From assembly GCF_963678635.1 (NCBI RefSeq), contig NC_087070.1, positions 37,327,109 to 37,391,108 on the forward strand: a DNA stretch of 64,000 bases, given 5' to 3'. The notes under the pieces are model-generated. The model saw nothing but the letters and a program-made list of their open reading frames with translations. It ran no database searches and was not told the origin of the DNA. Source of the stretch: Symsagittifera roscoffensis. Lineage: Eukaryota > Xenacoelomorpha > Acoela > Convolutidae. This document shows positions 57,884 through 64,000 of this stretch, in pieces (position 1 is the first letter of the stretch; each line of letters opens with the position of its first letter). The translations under genes were made by a program, and so were the position numbers.

Positions 57884-60800
57884 GTAAAAAAACATCACAA
57901 TAAAAAAAAACATCACAATAAAAAAAACTACTAGTTCAATATCAAGAATATCGGGCGGACACCATAGATGCGTAGATAAACAAGATTCTCCGATCGGGTT
58001 CAAGTCAGGAATGAATTCAGAGGGGCATTAGCGGATTTAAGGATTTAGAGAGGGGGCAGGGGCAACGCCACACCCCTCCCCTGAGGAATTCGACCGCCTG
58101 TTGACCCAAAGGGTCCCCCCTTTGTACTATTTTGAGATATTCGCTTTTTGCTAGTCTGCAAAACATTATGGCGCCTGAATGCGCCAATATATACTAATTT
58201 TTGGAAGGGAGCACCCTAAAAAACGCAATTTTTTGGTCAAAAGCTTCCAAAAAGTGTTTGAAAACACCTTTTTTGGCCTGGTTTTTAAAAAACTTAACTG
58301 CGGCGCTTAGAATTTGGTCAAAAAGGTCTTTATAAGGATTTGAGAGAGCTCAGAGAATCAATTTTTTCGACAAAATTTTCGATTTCTTTGAAAATCCGAT
58401 CCCCTCCTCGGAAAAACCATAGATCCGTGTCTGCAGAATGGGTTTAAATTTAAATTTGGTACACATCCCATTCATAGTTCATAGATGTGACTAGGAATAA
58501 GTACACGTGTATACTTCTAGATACGCATGTTGCTTCGTGGTTACTTTAATAGAAGCAACGTTATCTAACCCAGGAACCCTAACGGATCAATTTTATTCAG
58601 TTCTTATTTAAAAACAGGACAAACAAAGCTATTTGCAATAAGGTGACCCAGTTTATCTGTTGGCCTTTGTTTTATTTGGGAAAAGTGAGTTGATTTGTGT
58701 TCTTAAGAATGGGAAGTGTTTGTGGGTCGTTTCAGATGGTGAATCTGTTTGTGATTCTGCTGGTGTCCTTCTTCGTCCTCATGTCTCCCTTCAGACTCCT
58801 CACACTCTTCAGATCCATCACCGAGTGCTCCCTCGGCCAGAGGGTGGAGGGGTGGGAGAGACTCATCCTCGACATCTCACTGCCCCTCTCCTCCGTCGTG
58901 TTCGCCGCCAACAGCATCGTCAACCCCATCCTCTTCAACATTCTATCCTCCCGATTCAGGTTCAAACATCTGCATCTAAAAACCATTATTTGGTTTTAGA
59001 AAAAAACTACCATTCTCAAATGCATTTGGTAGACATTTTGTTTAGCAGAAATTTTCTATGCAAGTTAAAATCAAATTCAAGAACAACAAATTGCTCTCAT
59101 GTGACGAGAAAAGGCAAATAACTATAAAAAATACGTAAAATTTTTTTTGGAGGATATCTAGAACTTTTAGTTTTATATGAAAAAAAAATGCTCATCCAAC
59201 AAGTTCTAAGAAACGAATTTGTATCATTCATTTTCTTTACCAAGATTTCGCAAGCAGTTCTCTTTTACAGCATCGAAAGTTTTTTGACTAGCTATCTTTT
59301 TCTAACGTCCCAGTTGCCGCCATTTTGTTTTCTCATGTTAAAAGTCCATGCTGAAACTGATAACACTTTTTTTAATCTAAGTTAGTTTTGCCTTCTGCAT
59401 AGTTCACGTGAGAGTTTTTCACGGACTAATACTTAGCAAATGGAATCGAAAGTCCAAACCTTATCATTTAGTTTTTCAAGCTTCCCAACCGCTCGAGTTC
59501 ACAAATTCTTTTGAAAAAATGACTGCTCGTGACAGCATGAAGTAATTTTGCGTCACAAATTGTAACAGCCTTTCAATACTAGACTTTTCTAGACTTTATA
59601 AAATCATTGCAGACTTTTGCAGATTTTTAGCACTAATGGACCAAAAATTAAAATTACTTATCAATCCGCCCTCTATATGTACCGGAATGCGGCCTGTATT
59701 TAGACAATCGCGTATTCAGACACTGTTTTAACAAATCAGAAACGAGAGAAGGAAGAAATGAATTTCAAATCTTCCTTGTCTCGATTCTGATTAGTTAATG
59801 CAGTGTCTGAATACGCTGTTGTCTAAATACTGCTGCGTAACGTTATATACTAAAAATTTTCCAGCCCTACAAGCAAAAGCAATAAATTAGCACGAGAGCA
59901 TTTTTCTCCATTCTGATTGGTCGAGAAGATCCGCTGGTTGACTTTATTTTACAACCTCGCTCCCTTTCCTGAAAGAGCGATTATTAAGTAGATTAAGTTG
60001 TCGAATTTTCGGCCAGTCAGATTGCAGCAAAATTCGAATTTTAAATGCAATGATCAAGTGCTGATTCACGGGGGCTGTCTGAATACGCTGTTGTCTAAAT
60101 ACTGCTACGTAACGTTATATACTAAAAATTTTCCAGCCCTACAAGCAAAAGCAATAAATTAGCACGAGAGCATTTTTCTCCATTCTGATTGGTCGAGAAG
60201 ATCCGCTGGTTGACTTTATTTTACAACCTCGCTCCCTTTCCTGAAAGAGCGATTGTTAAGTAGATTAAGTTGTCGAATTTTCGGCCAGTCAGATTGCAGC
60301 AAAATTCGAATTTTAAATGCAATGATCAAGTGATGATTCACGGGGGCTGTCTGAATACGCTGTTGTCTAAATACTGCTACGTAACCTTATTTACTAAAAA
60401 TTTCCAGCCCTACAAGCAAAAACAATAAATTAGCACGAGAGCGTTTCGCTCTTTCTGATTGGTCGAGAATACCCGCTGATTTATTTTATTTTACAACCTC
60501 TCTCCCTTTCCTGAAAGGGCGATTGTTAAGTAGATTAAGTAGTCGAATTTTCGGCCAATCAGTTTGCAGCAAAACATGAACTTTAAATGCAACGCTCAAG
60601 TGCTGATTTACGGGGGCTGTCTGGATACGCTGTTGTCTAAATACTGCTACGTAACCTTATATACTAAAAATTTCCAGCCATACAAGCAAAAGCAATAATT
60701 TAGCACGAGAGCATTTTGCTCCATTTTGATTGGTCGAGAAGATCCGCTGATTGACTTTATTTTACAAACTCTCTCTCCCTTTCCTGAAAGGGCGATTGTT

Positions 60801-61465
60801 AAGTAGATTAAGTTGTCGAATTTTCGGCCAATCAGATTGCAGCAAAATTCGAATTTTAGATGCTACGCTCAAATGCTAATTAACGGGGGCTATTCTTATG
60901 CGCGAAGGACTGAATGGGCAAAAAACTCGTGAGCGAATGACCGAAAACAAAATAGCCGAGAGTCAAATTTTAAAAAGAAGCAATTGCCATTCAATTAAAT
61001 GAAGCAATATTTTACTTCTTTATAACGAAACTCTTGAAATTTAAAATTTGTTCTAATTCGGCGGCGTCAGTGACAATTTGGAAATTTTGCATATTTTGCC
61101 GTTTTTATATTCGGCCAAAATCAAAACTCATTCCCTAAAAATGTTTCTTTTCTTTCCAAATTTTAGATTACTGAAATCAGATTGGCTGAATTTTATTTTT
61201 GCGCATTCGGTCCTTCGCGTATGAGAGATTCCACCCTATTTCACTGCTTTTATTTATAGGGGTGGCAATTCTTTAGTAGATACCAAAGGGAGGGCGATTG
61301 TTAAGTAGATTCATAACTTGATCCAAAACAAGTATTCTGCTTTTATTGATAAATTTTTTTGTTTGCAGACAAAAATCAGCAAGGAAAATAGCGAAAGTGA
61401 GCAGGCTGTTCAGAATCTGCATAGACGAAGGAGTCTTGCGGCGTCACAACTCTTGCGAAATTTGA
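57421..61465 (+). CDS. class A peptide GPCR, TRH-receptor-like (last three coding exons)
   Basis: Carboxy-terminal 260 residues of a seven-helix receptor, presumably for a neuropeptide, at the plasma membrane and coupling to G protein. Exons: 57421-57883, 58736-58959, 61369-61465; all junctions are GT-AG and the phases agree (0, then 2). TM5 has F-Y-F-T-P-V-L-A-T, TM6 has F-F-V-L-M-S-P-F-R, and TM7 has N-S-I-V-N-P-I-L-F-N-I-L-S-S-R-F-R. Order and wording recall TRH receptors (F-Y-V-x-P-M-I-L-A-T; W-M-P-Y-R; N-S-A-I-N-P-V-I-Y-N-L-M-S-Q-K-F-R, from memory). Oddities: the toggle tryptophan of TM6 is Met and NPxxY ends in Phe. TM1-TM4 exons were not found upstream. The introns are packed with repeats. 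It could instead be another peptide-receptor subfamily. Confidence 0.8.
58026..58433 (+). mobile_element. hAT-like MITE, best copy (GGCGCC family), in receptor intron
   Basis: 408 bp. The left end CATTAGCGGATTTAAGGATTT corresponds to the complement of the family right end (CAGTGGCAGATCTAGGATTC, copy at 53736). It is flanked by CAGAGGGG (58018-58025) and CAGAATGG (58434-58441), an 8-bp target duplication matching at 6 of 8. Length of duplication and ends suggest hAT. Non-coding. Confidence 0.65.
58736..58959 (+). CDS. receptor exon: TM6, extracellular loop 3, TM7
   Basis: Acceptor GTCGTTTCAG|ATGG, donor TTCAG|GTTC. 74 codons plus two bases. TM6 M-V-N-L-F-V-I-L-L-V-S-F-F-V-L-M-S-P; short loop with E-C-S-L-G-Q-R; TM7 ends N-P-I-L-F-N. 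More GC-rich than its flanks, as expected for coding sequence under selection. The ATG at the exon start is a coincidence of splicing, not a start codon. Confidence 0.85.
59687..59840. repeat. long palindrome (foldback MITE) in receptor intron
   Basis: Arms 59687-59747 and 59779-59840 pair over about 62 bases with few mismatches (GTATTTAGACAA..GCGTATTCAGACACTG against its complement). Inner AAGGAAGA/TCTTCCTT extends the stem, leaving a loop of about 13 bases. Confidence 0.8.
59804..60890 (+). repeat. four tandem copies of a ~272-bp unit in receptor intron
   Basis: Units start at 59804, 60076, 60348 and 60618 (TGTCTGAATACGCTGTTGTC) and the array ends near 60890. Units 1 and 2 are nearly identical; units 3 and 4 are about 90% alike. 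The first 30 bases of each unit equal part of the right arm of the palindrome at 59687-59840. Each unit has ATTGGTCGAG and CGGCCA(A/G)TCAG in inverted orientation and GCGATTGTTAAGTAGATTA. A further piece (GGGCGATTGTTAAGTAGATT) lies at about 61293-61312. Confidence 0.85.
60894..61226. mobile_element. MITE with ~31-bp terminal inverted repeats in receptor intron
   Basis: The left end TCTTATGCGCGAAGGACTGA and the complement of the right end TCTCATACGCGAAGGACCGA agree at 17 of 20 and go on to share ATG(G/C)GCAAAAA. 333 bp, no coding frame. It sits directly against the end of the 272-bp array. Confidence 0.75.
61369..61465 (+). CDS. receptor exon: cytoplasmic tail
   Basis: Acceptor TTTTTTTGTTTGCAG|ACAAAA. 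The first base completes an Arg codon, then 31 codons and a TGA. Basic tail (K-S-A-R-K-I-A-K-V-S-R-L-F) continuing helix 8 and a Cys (R-I-C-I-D) that might be lipidated. The reading frame matches the preceding exon's phase, which supports the call. Confidence 0.75.
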
Positions 61466-61607
61466 CCTCCGACTGAGAAACAGAGGCAAAAGTGCTTGGT
61501 TAATAAGACGACAGGCCGCCATTAAGACAACAAAACATTAGGAAAAAAATAAGCGTTAAAAAGTGTAAAATGAGCAGTTCGAATTTAAGCGATTTGAATT
61601 TCCCATA

Positions 61608-61613
61608 AATAAA
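61608..61613 (+). terminator. polyadenylation signal of the receptor gene (candidate)
   Basis: AATAAA 143 bases after the receptor stop codon. A second AATAAA stands at 61734-61739. Either could serve. Confidence 0.5.
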
Positions 61614-61739
61614 ATGTGGAGAATTGCGTGTAGCGTCGTGTTAAAGTCCTATTAGAAACAGTTGTCGTGTTAACGTTTGTCGTCTCATTTGCCGGCCAAA
61701 ATAGAAGAAGGTGGCCCTGACACTTCGCAACTGAATAAA

Positions 61740-63790
61740 TTTGATTGAACTTTTGAATGCTGATTAACGTGATAAACGCTAGTCACACAATTCCATAACT
61801 ATTGTGTATGAAAAAAAGCTTGTTATAGACTTAACCTACTTTTTTGGGAAAACGAAAACATCAAAAAAAATTAATTTTCAAAATCGCATTAAAAATGAAA
61901 TCAAATTTTCAGTCGCAAAATCAATTCTGTGCCTGTAAAAACAATTTTTAATTAGATTTTGTCCAAAAAATTCAATTGACGTATTTTTTTTGTTTCTTTT
62001 TTCGCTATTATGGGCATTTGCAAAATTTTGGGTATTTTGGAAAATTTCCTCCCAGTAATAAAAATGGCAGTTAGTTGCACATAAATGTTGTCGGACGAAT
62101 CTGCTGATAGATAAATATATAAGCAATAGTTTCAATTTTGAGTAGAAAAAAATATGTTTGTATCATATTTGAAAAACTGCCTTAGGATCAAATTTTCTGG
62201 TTTTAAAAAATTGCATCAAATTTTCCGAGGAGCGAGTTAATTTTCTAAAATAATCTTTTTTGCCAAAAATGCTGTTTACGGTGTCGTTTTTGCGTCGGAT
62301 TTCATCTGAAAAAGTTATTATGGAGCGCTCGGCTTCTAAAACTATTTTATGCCCGAGTTGTGAACAAAAACGAATCCATTAAAGTAGTGCCAAACAGTGC
62401 TTTCTGTTTGGAGGGCGAGGGGGGTTGATTAAAACAACCCTAAGTAAAACACTATGATGAAGCATTGGAGTAATATTTTGACATTCAAAGATGACATTGA
62501 AATCGAGTTGCTTCAAGAAAACACATTTCGCCGAGGAATGATTAAAAATCGAGCATCCAGTTAAAAGTTTTCAAACGTGTAAAAGAAGCTCAACAGTGGC
62601 TCATCTGTAAACCTGGCTTACAAAATTACTATCAATTTATCTTTCATCATTAGTTTTTAGCTCGATATATTTTGTGTTATGCTTGGTTCTATTTTTTTTT
62701 TACTTTCCTTGATTTAATGAAATTACTTGATGTGGTTTGACCTCTAACTGTTTAAAAAATATATTTATGAGTGAAATTGTTTTTTAAAGCAGTTTGTTTG
62801 GTAGTGGAATGATTTTTGAGGGGCAAAACAGCTGCACAAAAATGATCTCGAACCAAAGACGCAAATGGTCTCAATGTATTTGGGTGTGTTTTTCCGCACA
62901 AATTTAAATGTCTGCAAAATATTGCTCCAAAAAGAGTTATATAGTTTAATGAAACTATTTTACAGTTTATGAGAAAAAACTGCCTAAACGTTTTTTGTTT
63001 TTCAGATCTTTCTCTTCACTCTTTATCATCGTTTTTTGTCTCCGTCAACCGGGTTTGCTTTTTTTGTTATCCGTAAAATCTAATATGCATTTGGCTCACA
63101 TTATTTGACTAGTAACAACTCTTCAGAATCTACACGTCACCCTTGCACCTCTCTTTCCAAAAAAGATATCTAACAGGAACGGCCGGAGAACCTGTTTTGA
63201 AAGAAAACAGGATTATGTGTTTACAAAGAAAACAAACTGAAAAATAGATGATTTTTTTAAATTTGTTTTGTGCATATAAGGAGGAGAAAGCCAAGACAAA
63301 ACTTCGAAAAAAAATTGGTTTCAACCAGCAACCGTTTTTGTTTCAAACTTTTAGCATAAACAAAAAAGTTTGAAAATGTTTTCTTGTTTTACTCGCCAAA
63401 ATTGAATTCTTCTCGCCACTTAAAAATATTTGCAAGTTCTAAAAAGATCTCAAAACTGGAACTTTTCGAACTTCATAGTAAACTAGGCAACTTTTTTCAA
63501 TTGTCGGAACAAAAAAATTCGATCTGATGAATTAATCAACCCTATGCTGGTTAATTCTGAGTTGAAAAGAGATGCTGAAAGAAATAAAGTGAAACACATC
63601 TGAATTCAAAGTTGTTTTAAAATTGAAAACTGGGAACTAACGCCAACAAATATTTATAAGCAAACGAGAAAAGATTATCAGCTGGAAATTTCAGATGAAA
63701 CCTCAATGAAAAGTTCCAGTTTTTTGTTGACTTTTGCAACCTATATACTAAAAAACTTGTTAAAATAATTTTGCAGATGGAAACTTTATT
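61740..63790. other. AT-rich DNA, nothing recognised
   Basis: No gene, terminal repeat or RNA gene could be supported. Confidence 0.4.
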
Positions 63791-63791
63791 A

Positions 63792-63991
63792 NNNNNNNNN
63801 NNNNNNNNNNNNNNNNNNNNNNNNNNNNNNNNNNNNNNNNNNNNNNNNNNNNNNNNNNNNNNNNNNNNNNNNNNNNNNNNNNNNNNNNNNNNNNNNNNNN
63901 NNNNNNNNNNNNNNNNNNNNNNNNNNNNNNNNNNNNNNNNNNNNNNNNNNNNNNNNNNNNNNNNNNNNNNNNNNNNNNNNNNNNNNNNNNN
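63792..63991. other. assembly gap (200 N)
   Basis: Exactly 200 N near the right edge. Confidence 0.95.
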
Positions 63992-64000
63992 GTTCACAGT

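Overview
This is a 64 kb stretch of an AT-rich invertebrate (metazoan) nuclear genome. It has GT-AG introns, long gene-poor intervals, two 200-base assembly gaps (10288-10487 and 63792-63991) and dense repeats. Two host genes are visible. One is a minus-strand coding exon at 4737-5795 with a possible ZU5-like C-terminal part. The other is the last three coding exons of a plus-strand class A peptide receptor (57421-61465), which most resembles thyrotropin-releasing-hormone receptors. The species cannot be read from the sequence.

Most of the window is transposable elements. Fossil 1 (1-4115, minus), fossil 2 (10488-16488 plus its 5' LTR, minus) and fossil 3 (47006-52794, plus) belong to one Ty3/Gypsy-like lineage. 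All three share a 15-base primer-binding site over which the gag start codon lies, so gag begins with M-A-Q-P-A exactly at the LTR edge. A second lineage is represented by a very large LTR element, 23856-45163 (21.3 kb, minus strand). It has 410-bp LTRs about 97% identical, gag, protease, RT, RNase H and integrase, then a 10 kb 3' accessory region. That region holds a membrane/coiled-coil segment, five tandem copies of a 602-bp unit, a long envelope-like glycoprotein region and further unrecognised coding stretches. All are broken fossils. A diverged LTR plus primer-binding site of the same large lineage lies at 9955-10287, next to the first gap.

Layout: 1-4.1 kb fossil 1; 4.7-5.8 kb host exon; 5.8-10.3 kb AT-rich DNA with MITEs, a tRNA-derived SINE and an LTR fragment; 10.5-16.8 kb fossil 2; 16.8-23.8 kb AT-rich DNA with an 836-bp tandem duplication, a pair of TGTTCCGACT-ended elements and a minisatellite; 23.9-45.2 kb giant LTR element; 45.2-47 kb sparse; 47-52.8 kb fossil 3; 53-57.4 kb MITE pieces, a perfect hairpin and a long foldback element; 57.4-61.5 kb receptor exons, with introns containing a hAT-like MITE, a palindrome, a 272-bp tandem array and another inverted-repeat element; 61.7-64 kb sparse.

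The most noteworthy signals are: (a) the giant envelope-bearing element with its 5 x 602 bp internal array; (b) the start codon/primer-site overlap kept in three diverged Gypsy copies; (c) clusters of octamer (ATTTGCAT) and CCAATCAG motifs in the spacer between RNase H and integrase of both fossil 2 and fossil 3; and (d) a 272-bp intronic tandem array that appears to start inside one arm of a palindromic element.
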